From: Dyella_A sp035685805
GTDB lineage: Bacteria > Pseudomonadota > Gammaproteobacteria > Xanthomonadales > Rhodanobacteraceae
Length of the DNA: 64,000 bases
Assembly (NCBI RefSeq): GCF_035685805.1
Contig: NZ_DASSAB010000041.1
Span: 42,677 to 106,676, forward strand
Direction: 5' to 3'
Shown here: positions 18,540 through 26,956 of the stretch, one piece after another
Layout of the letters: each line of letters opens with the position of its first letter
Position numbering within the stretch: position 1 is the stretch's first letter
Translations under genes and position numbers: made by a program
The notes under the pieces: model-generated
Seen by the model: the letters and a program-made list of their open reading frames with translations, nothing else
Told to the model about the DNA's origin: nothing
Database searches by the model: none

Positions 18540-19940
18540 ATGTTTCGCTCTTCGAAGAACAGCGGTCTGCGCTGGCTTTTGGCCCTTTCCGTCATCGAAT
18601 TGCTGCTGCTGAGCGCGTCACTCTACGTGGCGGCGCGGCTGCGCTATGCCGGAGCGCCGGAAGATCTGGCCCGTTTCACTCGATCGCTGGTCTCCCGCTC
18701 GCTGGTGTTTGCGGTGGTGCTGATGCTGGGTCTGGCCGCACTGGGCCAGTACCAGCTGAACATGCGCACCAGCTGGTTCGGGCTGATGGCCAGGCAGGCC
18801 GTCGGCTTCGGGCTGGGCACGATCATGGTCGTGGTCGTGTACTACGCGTTGCCCTGGACCTACGTCGGGCGCGGCGTGCTTGGCATCGCGCTGGTGGTGG
18901 GTTTCGTGCTGCTGACCTGTTTCCGGCTGCTATTCCAGCGCCTGACCGAAGTGGAAGGGCTCAAGCACCGTATCCTCATCCTGGGGGCTGGCCCGCGCGC
19001 CGCCGAAGTGCACAGTCGCATGCGCCGCCGTGCCGATCGGCGCGGCTTCAACGTGGTCGGCTTCCTGCCGCGTGCCTCTGAAGCCATCTGCGTGCCGCAG
19101 GACTACCTGCTCGATCCGCAGCGCTCGCTGCTGGAGTGGGTGAACGAGCGCCAAGTGGACGAAGTGGTGGTGGGTGTCGAGGACCGCCGCGGCAACCTTC
19201 CGATGTCCGACCTGCTGGAGTTGCGCCAGCTCGGTGTGGGGGTGACCGACCTGACCAGCTTTGTCGAACGCGAGGCGGGGCGGCTGCAGCTTTCGTTCAC
19301 CGATCCGTCCTGGCTGGTCTTTTCCGGCGGCTTTGACTCCACCCTGCTGCGCCGCTTCAGCAAGCGCAGCTTCGACCTGCTCGCGGCGGTCGTGGTGCTG
19401 TTGCTGACCTGGCCGCTGATGCTGCTGACCGCCCTTTGCATCCGGCTGGAGTCCGGTGCCGGCCAGCCGATCCTGTACCGGCAGGAGCGCGTGGGCGCGC
19501 GCGGCAAGACGTTCTGGCTGAACAAGTTCCGCAGCATGGCCACCGACGCCGAGCGCGACGGCATTGCCCGCTGGGCCAGCAAGAACGACGACCGCGTGAC
19601 GCGGGTGGGTCGCTTCATCCGCAAGACGCGGCTGGACGAGCTGCCGCAGCTGTGGAACGTGGTGAAAGGTGAAATGAGCTTCATCGGCCCCCGGCCGGAG
19701 CGTCCCCAGTTCGTCGCCGACCTCAGCCGCAAGATCCGCTACTACGAGGTGCGCCACTGCCTCAAGCCCGGGCTCGCCGGCTGGGCCCAGCTGCGCTACG
19801 CCTACGGCGCTTCGGACGAAGATGCGGCGGAGAAACTCAAGTACGACCTGTACTACGTCAAGAACCACAACCTGCTGTTCGACCTGCTGATCCTGATCCA
19901 GACCGTGGAAGTGGTGCTGTTCGGTCGCGGCGCCCGCTGA
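18540..19940 (+). CDS. Polyprenyl-phosphate sugar transferase (EPS initiating enzyme)
   Basis: A 466-residue polyisoprenylphosphate hexose-1-phosphate transferase that puts the first sugar on undecaprenyl phosphate. Four N-terminal membrane helices precede a CoA-binding-like Rossmann domain (HRILILGAGPRAAEVH near residue 142). A fifth membrane helix then leads to the C-terminal sugar-transferase domain (KRSFDLLAAVVVLLLTWPLML, NKFRSMATDAE, DELPQLWNVVKGEMSFIGPRPERP). The overall pattern is that of the EpsB-like transferase of XrtA/PEP-CTERM EPS loci. The start at 18540 is preferred over 18489 because it directly precedes the hydrophobic start. It defines the beginning of polymer assembly. Confidence 0.9.
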   Translation: MFRSSKNSGLRWLLALSVIELLLLSASLYVAARLRYAGAPEDLARFTRSLVSRSLVFAVVLMLGLAALGQYQLNMRTSWFGLMARQAVGFGLGTIMVVVVYYALPWTYVGRGVLGIALVVGFVLLTCFRLLFQRLTEVEGLKHRILILGAGPRAAEVHSRMRRRADRRGFNVVGFLPRASEAICVPQDYLLDPQRSLLEWVNERQVDEVVVGVEDRRGNLPMSDLLELRQLGVGVTDLTSFVEREAGRLQLSFTDPSWLVFSGGFDSTLLRRFSKRSFDLLAAVVVLLLTWPLMLLTALCIRLESGAGQPILYRQERVGARGKTFWLNKFRSMATDAERDGIARWASKNDDRVTRVGRFIRKTRLDELPQLWNVVKGEMSFIGPRPERPQFVADLSRKIRYYEVRHCLKPGLAGWAQLRYAYGASDEDAAEKLKYDLYYVKNHNLLFDLLILIQTVEVVLFGRGAR

Positions 19941-19997
19941 TCGGCCCGTCCCCTGCGGGGCGTGGCGGCTCAACAGGGCACCGTGCGTAACGTTTTG

Positions 19998-20020
19998 AAC
20001 AGGCGCATGCTGCGCCTGTT
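19998..20020. repeat. Perfect 10-bp inverted repeat
   Basis: AACAGGCGCA/TGCGCCTGTT with a 3-nt loop lies between the sugar transferase and the lyase gene. It lacks a T-tract and may be an attenuator or mRNA-stabilising hairpin. Confidence 0.5.
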
Positions 20021-20087
20021 GTCAGCCCTCTCTTCGCAAGGATCGCGGACATGCCCCGGCGCCCGCGACAAGACCATCGGACTGCCC

Positions 20088-23060
20088 ATGCCCTCCCCTG
20101 CACCCGCCTCTGATCGATACTCGTTCGTGCAGCGCCGCCAGAGGCGCTGGCGCGTCGTCGCAGGTATTGGCGGATTGTTCCTGGCAGCGCTGGCGTTGGC
20201 GGGCGTGGCCCGGCCAGCGTTCTATACCCGCCTGTTTTCGGGGCCGTGGACGTCGCCCGCCGGGCTGTTGACCGCCGGCAGCACCACGGAAGAGGGGACT
20301 CCAGCGCCGGGTGTCGGCTCGAGCACGGGTGCGGGCACCCATGCCGGGCAGTTTGCCGAGCCGGTTGCCGGCACACCGGCCGATGCCGCTCGCGATGTCG
20401 TTGTCGGAGACGACGGCAGCAGTCCGGGCATGAGTGCGACGGACGTCGCGGCGCGCAAGGATGCGGCTGTTCAATGCATGGATCCGTCGGGGGTGCAGCT
20501 ACCGGCGTCAGACAGGGCAGGCTGCCGCGCAGCCGGTCCACGGGCAATGATGGTTTCCGGCGCATCCGCGCCGATGGGCGGGTTCGTGGCGCAAGGCGCC
20601 GGCGCTGGCGCTGGCGGCGCGGTGTCACCCGCCCTGACGGTAGCTGCGGCCGGTACCAAAGACGTGACGGCAACGGGCTCCATCAAGGCAGCCTCGGTCG
20701 GTGGAGTGCGCGTCGCAGCGGTGGCGCCGGCGATCGCATCGGCACATCCGCGCCTGATCCTGGATGCGGCCACGCTCACTGCGCTGCGCCAGCGCGCGGC
20801 GTCCAACACCGCGCAGTGGAAGGCGCTCAAGGCCACCTGCGACAGTTACGTGGGTGGCAGCGTCAGCTTCCCGGGTGGAAATGCGTATCCGGACAAGCCC
20901 AATCTGGGCTCGGGCTATCAGGGCGAGGACTACCTGCCGGCGCTGCTGGCCGAGGGCATGTGCTACCAGGTGCTCAAATCCACCGACGCGACTGCTGCGG
21001 CCAGGTATGGCGACAAGGCGGTCGACATCCTGGTCAAGATGTCCGCCCCCACCAGTCAGCAGGGAGCCGATCCCTGCACCGACAGCGGCTATGGCATCCG
21101 CTTCTACGGAGTGGGTTACGGCCTTGGATACGACTGGGTCTACGACCGCCTGACCAGCGCCCAGCGTACCCAGGTGTATACCGCCGCGAATGCCTGGCTC
21201 ACGGCCTGGGAGGCGCCCGGTGGCTGCGCCGACTTCGAGTACGAGCACCCGCAGAGCAACTACTACGCCGGGTATTTCCATGCCAAGGCGGTGATTGCGC
21301 TGGGGACGTTCGGAGAGAATCCCTCGGCGCAGGCGCAGTGGAACGATTGGTACGGAAACCAGTACGGCGTCCGGGTGCAGCCGTATTACGCGAAGCATCT
21401 GGCGGGCGGCGGCTGGCCGGAAGGATTCGGCAACTATGCGCCGCTGGGCATCCAGAACATGAGCCTGCCCGCTCGCGAGGTGAAGACGGCGACCGGCACC
21501 GACCTGGTTCATGCGAGCGCGGGCTATCCGTATCCAGTAGACAGCGCCAGCTACCTGCTTCATTTCACCTGGCCATCGCGCGACTACATCGATGACCGCG
21601 ACACCAATCGATCCAATGGTGGCAGCACGCCGCCGGGCACCGCTCAGGCCGGCATGTTCCAGCAGGTGCTGGGGGAGATCACCTACTGGAACTCGCCCCT
21701 CGCCACCGCGTTCCGTGCCTACACAGCGGCAGTGGCGAGCGCTACCGGCAGTTACAGCCCGGCTGCGCCGTGGCTGGCCTTCCTCGAGATCGATCCGGGC
21801 GCAGGCTCCACCGCGTTCGACACCCAGCCGTTGTCCTACCTGGCCAGCGGAATGGGCGCGGTGTCGGCGCGTTCGGACTGGGGCACGTCAGCGGTCTGGA
21901 TGTCGTTTCGCGCCGGCCCCTACGTCAACAACCCGGCGCAGGGGGAGCAATATTTCGACCAGGGGTCGCTCGCGCTGGTGCGCGGTCGCACGCCGTTGCT
22001 CCTCAACGCCAGTGGCTGGCTGGTGCACGAGCCAAACGGCACGGCCGACGAGGACCGCATCTATGCCGACAATTACGGCAGCTTCAACGGCAGCGTCTTC
22101 AACGGCAATCGGCAGCTCTACAACGTCTTCTACGTGCGCAATATCAGCGGTAGCAACGTCGCCACGGCCTACGGCCAGGGGGCCAGGACGACGGAGGACG
22201 ATGGCGTACGCACCAGGGTGACCGCGTACGAGGACGGGACCGACTACGTCTACGTGCGCGCCAGCCACATCGAGGACATGTATCGCGCGTCGGGCGGAGC
22301 ACTGGGGCAGGGGGTGACGGGGTGGTCGCGCGAGATCACGTACCTGCGGCCGTCCACGGTCATCGTGCATGACCGCACTGCTGCCAGCAGTACCAGCCTG
22401 GACCAGTTCATGGCCTGGCATTTCCCCGCCAACCCGGTCGCTGCCGGTTCCGCCTCGGGCAGCCGTCGCTTTGACGTGACTTTTAACGGCGCATTCGCCG
22501 GTGCCATCACCACGGTCATACCCGCAAACGCGGCGACCAGCATCGCCGCGCTCTACCCTTCCAGCAATCCGGCCAAGGCGTGGCAGCTCCAGGTAAGGCC
22601 GGCTGCGCCGGCAACCACGCAGCAATGGCTGACCGTCTTCGATCTTTCATCGTCGCCCGCCAAGGTCGCTGCAACCAGCGCCGTCATCATCAACAAGGGC
22701 AACGTGCTTGGTGTGCGGGTGGCTGCGGCCGACGGAGTCACCGTGCTCATCAACAGTGCTGGTGCGGCGGACACGGCAGTGACAAGCGACATCGCCTATT
22801 TCGTCCCGGCCGAGGCAGCGCATCATCTGGTGACCGAGCTGAAACCCTTTCAGGGCTACAGCGTCACCGTGAACTCGCAGAGCAGTGGGCGAACGATAAA
22901 CATCACCTCCGGTGGAACGGTTGTCGCCAGTGGCAAGGGCGTCCTCGGCTTCTACGTGAACGGGTCGGGGGCAGTGCAGGAAGCTAAGCCGGTCTACACC
23001 ACGTTGCCGATCAGCACCCTGCCTGTCTCCGATCCCAAGCCATACAAGCCAGGGACTTGA
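20088..23060 (+). CDS. Heparinase-like / alginate-lyase-like large surface protein
   Basis: A protein of about 990 residues with an Arg-rich start and one membrane helix (about residues 28-48, VVAGIGGLFLAALALAGVA). A low-complexity Gly/Ala/Thr linker of about 160 residues follows. An alpha/alpha-toroid domain typical of uronate-polymer lyases begins at HPRLILDAATLTALRQRA and includes YDWVYDRLT and EHPQSNYYAGYFHAKAV. A beta-sandwich heparinase II/III-like part follows (FRAGPYVNNPAQGEQYFDQGSLA, HDRTAASS). Exact start is uncertain: ATG 20007 is also in frame. It probably cleaves or edits the EPS, which by the tvi genes should contain uronic acids. The lyase activity itself is inferred. Confidence 0.7.
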   Translation: MPSPAPASDRYSFVQRRQRRWRVVAGIGGLFLAALALAGVARPAFYTRLFSGPWTSPAGLLTAGSTTEEGTPAPGVGSSTGAGTHAGQFAEPVAGTPADAARDVVVGDDGSSPGMSATDVAARKDAAVQCMDPSGVQLPASDRAGCRAAGPRAMMVSGASAPMGGFVAQGAGAGAGGAVSPALTVAAAGTKDVTATGSIKAASVGGVRVAAVAPAIASAHPRLILDAATLTALRQRAASNTAQWKALKATCDSYVGGSVSFPGGNAYPDKPNLGSGYQGEDYLPALLAEGMCYQVLKSTDATAAARYGDKAVDILVKMSAPTSQQGADPCTDSGYGIRFYGVGYGLGYDWVYDRLTSAQRTQVYTAANAWLTAWEAPGGCADFEYEHPQSNYYAGYFHAKAVIALGTFGENPSAQAQWNDWYGNQYGVRVQPYYAKHLAGGGWPEGFGNYAPLGIQNMSLPAREVKTATGTDLVHASAGYPYPVDSASYLLHFTWPSRDYIDDRDTNRSNGGSTPPGTAQAGMFQQVLGEITYWNSPLATAFRAYTAAVASATGSYSPAAPWLAFLEIDPGAGSTAFDTQPLSYLASGMGAVSARSDWGTSAVWMSFRAGPYVNNPAQGEQYFDQGSLALVRGRTPLLLNASGWLVHEPNGTADEDRIYADNYGSFNGSVFNGNRQLYNVFYVRNISGSNVATAYGQGARTTEDDGVRTRVTAYEDGTDYVYVRASHIEDMYRASGGALGQGVTGWSREITYLRPSTVIVHDRTAASSTSLDQFMAWHFPANPVAAGSASGSRRFDVTFNGAFAGAITTVIPANAATSIAALYPSSNPAKAWQLQVRPAAPATTQQWLTVFDLSSSPAKVAATSAVIINKGNVLGVRVAAADGVTVLINSAGAADTAVTSDIAYFVPAEAAHHLVTELKPFQGYSVTVNSQSSGRTINITSGGTVVASGKGVLGFYVNGSGAVQEAKPVYTTLPISTLPVSDPKPYKPGT

Positions 23061-23301
23061 TCGGCCCGGGACCGGCGGGGTCTGTCGGGGCCATCCGCTG
23101 CTGAGGCGACACCCGTCCCGAAGGGTGGTGGGAGTCGCGGACCGGCCTTCGGGCAGGGGTCGCCGGGCCCACCCGGAAGGCGCTCCTCACGAGCACGACG
23201 CAGCCGCGCCGGGCAGGTCTGGCGCCGGCTCGTCAGCAGCCGGCGTGCTTGCGTAAGGCATGAATGGCGGCCGGCAGCAGTGCGTGGCCCGTCAAAAGCT
23301 C

Positions 23302-23961
23302 TCAGCGCCCGCCGTCCTCCTTGAATGCCTCGCCCTGGTGAGCCAGGTGGAGCGGGCGGAGGGGCGAGCTGTACCAGTCCACCACTCTGTCGTTCTCGAT
23401 CCGGACCCAGGAAGGGCCGTAATCCCATCGCCCCGTGTCGATGGAGATCGGGCGCCCCTCCAGAATCAGCACATCATTGATGCTGCTGCCGATGCGGATC
23501 GCGCCGGCAGCGCCGGCAATGGCGGCGCGGGCGCGGGTCGGCGCCGGTAACTGATTCGGGTAATCCATTTCGGCCGACGACGGTTGTGGACGCCCCGGGC
23601 GCGCACTCCACACGATCGCTGCACCCACGCACAGCGTGACACCTGCCAGCCAGCGCCTGCCGCCCGCCGAGAAGGTCGGGTGGTCTGTTTCCGCGGCCGG
23701 CTCGGCAGGGGCAGGCGATACGCTTCGCGCGGTGGCGGCGCCGGGCAGGCGCCCGTGCTGGCGATGAAAATCCAGCGCCGCGCTGTACAGGGCGTTGAGC
23801 TGCTGCAACTCGGAAAGTTGCTGGAGCGAGGCATCCCCGGTGCGATCGGGATGCAGCGTGGCGACATGGCGCCGGTAGGCGCGGCGCAACTCGTCGACGC
23901 TGCTGTTCGGGCGCACCCCGAGCAGGCGATAAAGCGCGATGTAGCCGGTGGTCGTTGACAT
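23302..23961 (-). CDS. J-domain membrane protein
   Basis: A 219-residue protein with an N-terminal DnaJ domain (residues about 7-70, YRLLGVRPNSSVDELRRAYRRH and the HPD motif in LHPDRTG). A Pro/Ala linker, one membrane helix (WLAGVTLCVGAAIVWSA) and a C-terminal region (ILEGRPISIDTGRW) follow. It is therefore a membrane-bound co-chaperone that would recruit DnaK; its client is unknown. It is transcribed against the EPS genes and splits the locus in two. The start at 23961 is the first ATG ahead of the J domain. Confidence 0.75.
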   Translation of the reverse strand: MSTTTGYIALYRLLGVRPNSSVDELRRAYRRHVATLHPDRTGDASLQQLSELQQLNALYSAALDFHRQHGRLPGAATARSVSPAPAEPAAETDHPTFSAGGRRWLAGVTLCVGAAIVWSARPGRPQPSSAEMDYPNQLPAPTRARAAIAGAAGAIRIGSSINDVLILEGRPISIDTGRWDYGPSWVRIENDRVVDWYSSPLRPLHLAHQGEAFKEDGGR

Positions 23962-24155
23962 CCGCTCCCCTAGTGCCCACCGCTGACCGGCGCGCATCGA
24001 CTAGTCCTGGTCCGGCCGATCACCCCGGCTATTGCCGCGCCCGGGCGAGGTGCCTGCCCTGGCCGCAGGACACGCGCCAGCGCCGAGGGTTATTGGCGAT
24101 ACTGCCGCCCACCGTTTTCATCATAAAATGAGATACCCATCACACAATAGGCATC

Positions 24156-24173
24156 CCCTCCGGGAGCGGAGGG
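24156..24173 (+). promoter_or_regulatory. Leader hairpin
   Basis: A perfect 7-bp stem CCCTCCG/CGGAGGG with a GGAG loop that exposes a Shine-Dalgarno-like sequence. It lies in the presumed leader of the EPS operon. There is no T-tract, so it is more likely an RNA-binding or stability element than a terminator (possible CsrA-type GGA loop; inference). Confidence 0.35.
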
Positions 24174-24209
24174 CCGGTGTGAGCGGTTTGGATCCAGGGG
24201 GAGCAGGGG

Positions 24210-24455
24210 ATGAGCAAGGGGGATGCCATGGCTGCCTCACCGGGGCGTGCTGCGCCACCGGTGCCTGGCGCGCGTCTGCGTGCATGCCCTGCTTTCCGGG
24301 GTCGCCGTGTCCCGACCTCCGGCACGGATGCCACGTGGGCAGTGGGGCACCGGAAGCCCGCCTGGCCTGGGGCGGAGAACGTTTTCCGGACGAAGGACCC
24401 GAGGGGCAGCGTGGTCGGCGCTCTGATCGAGACCGGCGGCCTGGGTCGTGAATGA
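24210..24455 (+). CDS. Possible leader ORF of EPS operon
   Basis: An 81-codon frame starts MSKGDAMAASPGRAAPPVPG after the strong Shine-Dalgarno-like AGGGGGAGCAGGGG. It ends with a TGA that overlaps the possible GTG start of the downstream glycosyltransferase. Composition is Pro/Gly/Arg/Ala-rich with no hydrophobic segment or recognisable domain, so it may not encode a stable protein. The overlap would allow translational coupling. It may equally be chance. Confidence 0.25.
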   Translation: MSKGDAMAASPGRAAPPVPGARLRACPAFRGRRVPTSGTDATWAVGHRKPAWPGAENVFRTKDPRGSVVGALIETGGLGRE

Positions 24456-24456
24456 C

Positions 24457-25584
24457 ATGACTGCCCTGCAGATCGTGTTCTGGCTGAGCACCGTGCTGCT
24501 GCTGTACGTCTTTGCGGGGTATCCGCTGTGGGTGATGGCCATGGCCCGCTGGCGCCCACGCCCGATCCGCCGCGAGGCGATGACTCCTTCGGTGACGGTT
24601 GTTTTCGCGGTGCACGATGGCGCCGCGCAGCTGCCCGCACGGCTGGCGAACCTTGCCTCCCTGGACTATCCACCCGAGCTGCTGGAGATCGTCGTCGCCT
24701 GCGATGGCTGCACCGATGATTCGGCCGCACGCTGCCGCCAGTGGGGTGATTCGCGGGTGCGGGTTCTCGAGTTCCCGCAGCGCCGCGGCAAGGCCGCTTG
24801 CCTCAATGACGCCGTCGCCATCGCGCGGGGCGACATCTTGCTGATGATCGACGTGCGGCAGCGGCTTGCGCCGGACGCGCTGCGCCAGCTGGTGGCCAAC
24901 CTCGCCGACCCGTCGATTGGCGTGGCCGGCGGCGCGTTGTGCTTCGAGGATCCGGCGACGGGCTTCGCCTGCAGCGTGGATGCCTACTGGCGCTACGAGA
25001 CCTTGATTCGCCGCTGCGAGAGTCTTTCCGATTCCACGGTGGGTGTCAGTGGTGCCCTCTACGCCATCCGGCGCGCGCTGTTCCAGCCGCTGCCCGATGG
25101 CACGGTGCTCGACGACGTGCTGGTGCCCATGCGCGCGGCCCGAACCGGAGCGCGGGTCATCTTCGAACCGCGCGCGCAGGCATGGGATTGCCCGTCCGAT
25201 CAGCCGGCACAGGAGCAGCGGCGGAAGATCCGCACGCTCTCGGGCAACTACCAGCTGCTTCAGCTCGCGCCGTGGCTCCTGTCGCCGCGCCAGAACCGGC
25301 TGTGGTTCCGGTTCGTCAGCCACAAGCTGCTGCGCCTGCTGGCGCCCTGGCTGCTGCTGGCCCAGGCATGCAGTTCGGCGGCGCTTGCAAGAGATCATCT
25401 GCTCTGCGCCGTGGCGTTCGCGGGTTTGCTGCTGGCAGCCACGCTGGTGCTGCTGGCGCGACTTTGGCCAGGGGCGGGCCGCTGGCTGCCGGTGCGGGTG
25501 AGTGTCGGGTTCTTCTATCTGAATCTTTACGCCGGGTGGGCCCTGGTCACTTTCCTGCGCCAGCGGCGGCTGCACCTGTGGTGA
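24457..25584 (+). CDS. Glycosyltransferase family 2 (membrane)
   Basis: A GT-A fold inverting glycosyltransferase of about 375 residues that adds a sugar to the lipid-linked EPS repeat on the cytoplasmic face. An N-terminal membrane helix (IVFWLSTVLLLYVFAGYPLWV) precedes the catalytic domain: TVVFAVHDGA, VACDGCTDDS, KAACLNDAV, MIDVRQRLAP (variant DXD region), VGVSGALYAIRR and a QEQRRKIRTLSGNYQ block in place of QxxRW. Three C-terminal helices follow. ATG 24457 is chosen; GTG 24448 is in frame. It is the first structural gene of the main EPS operon. Confidence 0.85.
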   Translation: MTALQIVFWLSTVLLLYVFAGYPLWVMAMARWRPRPIRREAMTPSVTVVFAVHDGAAQLPARLANLASLDYPPELLEIVVACDGCTDDSAARCRQWGDSRVRVLEFPQRRGKAACLNDAVAIARGDILLMIDVRQRLAPDALRQLVANLADPSIGVAGGALCFEDPATGFACSVDAYWRYETLIRRCESLSDSTVGVSGALYAIRRALFQPLPDGTVLDDVLVPMRAARTGARVIFEPRAQAWDCPSDQPAQEQRRKIRTLSGNYQLLQLAPWLLSPRQNRLWFRFVSHKLLRLLAPWLLLAQACSSAALARDHLLCAVAFAGLLLAATLVLLARLWPGAGRWLPVRVSVGFFYLNLYAGWALVTFLRQRRLHLW

Positions 25585-25690
25585 CGGCATGTCACGCCTG
25601 CGAAAGCGCCCGGGCGCCGGGCCAGTCCGTGCTGGATGAGCGCCGCTCAACCGCGGCGGCGACGCTGGTTCCTTCCGTGCAAGCGAACCC

Positions 25691-26956
25691 ATGCTCCCGC
25701 TGATCCTCTTCTACCTCGTGCTAACCATCATCCGGCCACAGGATTACCTGGCCGGACTGGCGTCTGTTCCCCTATTGCCGCTGGTGCTGGTGCTGGCGCT
25801 GGTGACCTGGCTGGGCTCGCGCCACAAGACCTTTGCCGCGCCGCACTTCTACCTGCTGCCGGTGTTCCTGCTGGCCCTGATGATGTCCGAGATCGCCAAC
25901 CACTGGATTGGCGGTGCCATCGAGCAGTTCTCCGATTTCTCCACGGTGGTGGTGGCGTTCTTCATCCTTGCAACAGCAACGTCGGTGGGTCGGCGGGAGC
26001 TAAGGCTGGCGCTGGGCGTGCTCGTGCTGTGCGCCTGCGTGCTTGCCCTGCACGGCGTCGACCAGACGCGCTACGGCGTGGGCTGGACCGGCATGACGCT
26101 CTCCGAGGGAGGTCGCATCCAGTACGTCGGCATCTTCAACGATCCAAATGATTTGGGATTGCTGTTCGTCACGGCCCTGCCGATGGCGATCTACCTGCGC
26201 AGCCTGTCCGGCTTCTTGATGCGGCAGTTCTGGCTGGCCGGTGCCGGGCTGCTGGTCTACGGCATCTACCTGACCAATTCACGCGGCGCGATGCTGGCGC
26301 TGCTGGTGGAGGGAGGCGTCTACGTCTGGATGCGGCGCGGCATGATCACCGCCGGCGTGCTTGGCGTCATCGGGCTGAGCGTAATGAAGCTACTTTCCTC
26401 GCGCATGCAGGAACTGGATGCCGACGAGGACTCCGCGATGGGCCGTGTCGACGCATGGTACGAGGGTCTGCACATGTTCACCTCGCACCCGCTGTTCGGC
26501 GTGGGTGCGGGCAATTTCACCGACTACAACTACCTCACCGCCCACAACTCGTTCGTGCTGGTGCTGGCGGAGACCGGATTGTTCGGTTACATCACGTGGC
26601 TGGCTTTCGTGGGCTACAGCTTCTGGCTGATGCTGGCGATCGTCCGCCATCAGCCGCCGGGCACTGCCGACGCCATCGTCGTGGCGGACGCGAAGGCAGA
26701 GAAGGCACTGGCCACCACGCTGCTGCTGTCGCTGTGCGGGATGTTTGCGGCGGCCTTCTTCCTCAGTCGCAGTTACACCATCATTCTCTACCTCGTCATC
26801 GCCGTCGTGGTGGGTCAGTACGTGGGCGCGCGCAAGCGGCTGCCCGGCTTGCGCGCCGTCAGTCTCGCGGCGTCGTGGTGGGTATGGATCCCCGCGGCGC
26901 TGGGGTCGATCGTGTTCTTCTTCCTTCTCGTGGCGGTCCTTTTGCACAGCGCATGA
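25691..26956 (+). CDS. O-antigen ligase / Wzy-type polymerase
   Basis: A 421-residue polytopic protein of about 11 helices with the Wzy_C/O-antigen-ligase signature. A large periplasmic loop holds GRVDAWYEGLHMFTSHPLFGVGAGNFTDYNYLTAHNSF-type motifs near residues 245-280, and GIFNDPNDLGLLF near residue 150. In a Wzx/Wzy locus this is the best candidate for the polymerase that joins repeat units on the periplasmic side. It overlaps the flippase gene by ATGA. A 106-bp gap precedes it. Confidence 0.85.
   Translation: MLPLILFYLVLTIIRPQDYLAGLASVPLLPLVLVLALVTWLGSRHKTFAAPHFYLLPVFLLALMMSEIANHWIGGAIEQFSDFSTVVVAFFILATATSVGRRELRLALGVLVLCACVLALHGVDQTRYGVGWTGMTLSEGGRIQYVGIFNDPNDLGLLFVTALPMAIYLRSLSGFLMRQFWLAGAGLLVYGIYLTNSRGAMLALLVEGGVYVWMRRGMITAGVLGVIGLSVMKLLSSRMQELDADEDSAMGRVDAWYEGLHMFTSHPLFGVGAGNFTDYNYLTAHNSFVLVLAETGLFGYITWLAFVGYSFWLMLAIVRHQPPGTADAIVVADAKAEKALATTLLLSLCGMFAAAFFLSRSYTIILYLVIAVVVGQYVGARKRLPGLRAVSLAASWWVWIPAALGSIVFFFLLVAVLLHSA

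Larger units (their letters stand above)
23962..24456. other. EPS operon upstream region / long leader
   Basis: A stretch of about 495 bp separates the divergent J-domain gene and the first glycosyltransferase of the main EPS operon. It contains an AT-richer patch (24111-24150, TTTTCATCATAAAATGAGATAC), a perfect 7-bp hairpin at 24156-24173, and a short ORF (24210-24455) with a strong ribosome binding site. The layout suggests a promoter near 24100-24150 and a structured leader of about 300 nt. Confidence 0.4.

Noticed and set aside
20088..23060. PEP-CTERM or other sorting signal on the large lyase-like protein
   Set aside because: The C-terminus ends in a hydrophilic PVSDPKPYKPGT segment with no membrane helix or basic tail.
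24093..24108. Sigma-54-like GG-N10-GC (TTGGCGATACTGCCGC) upstream of the main EPS operon
   Set aside because: The spacing fits but the -12 part (CCGC) departs from TTGC, and such matches are frequent by chance in GC-rich DNA.
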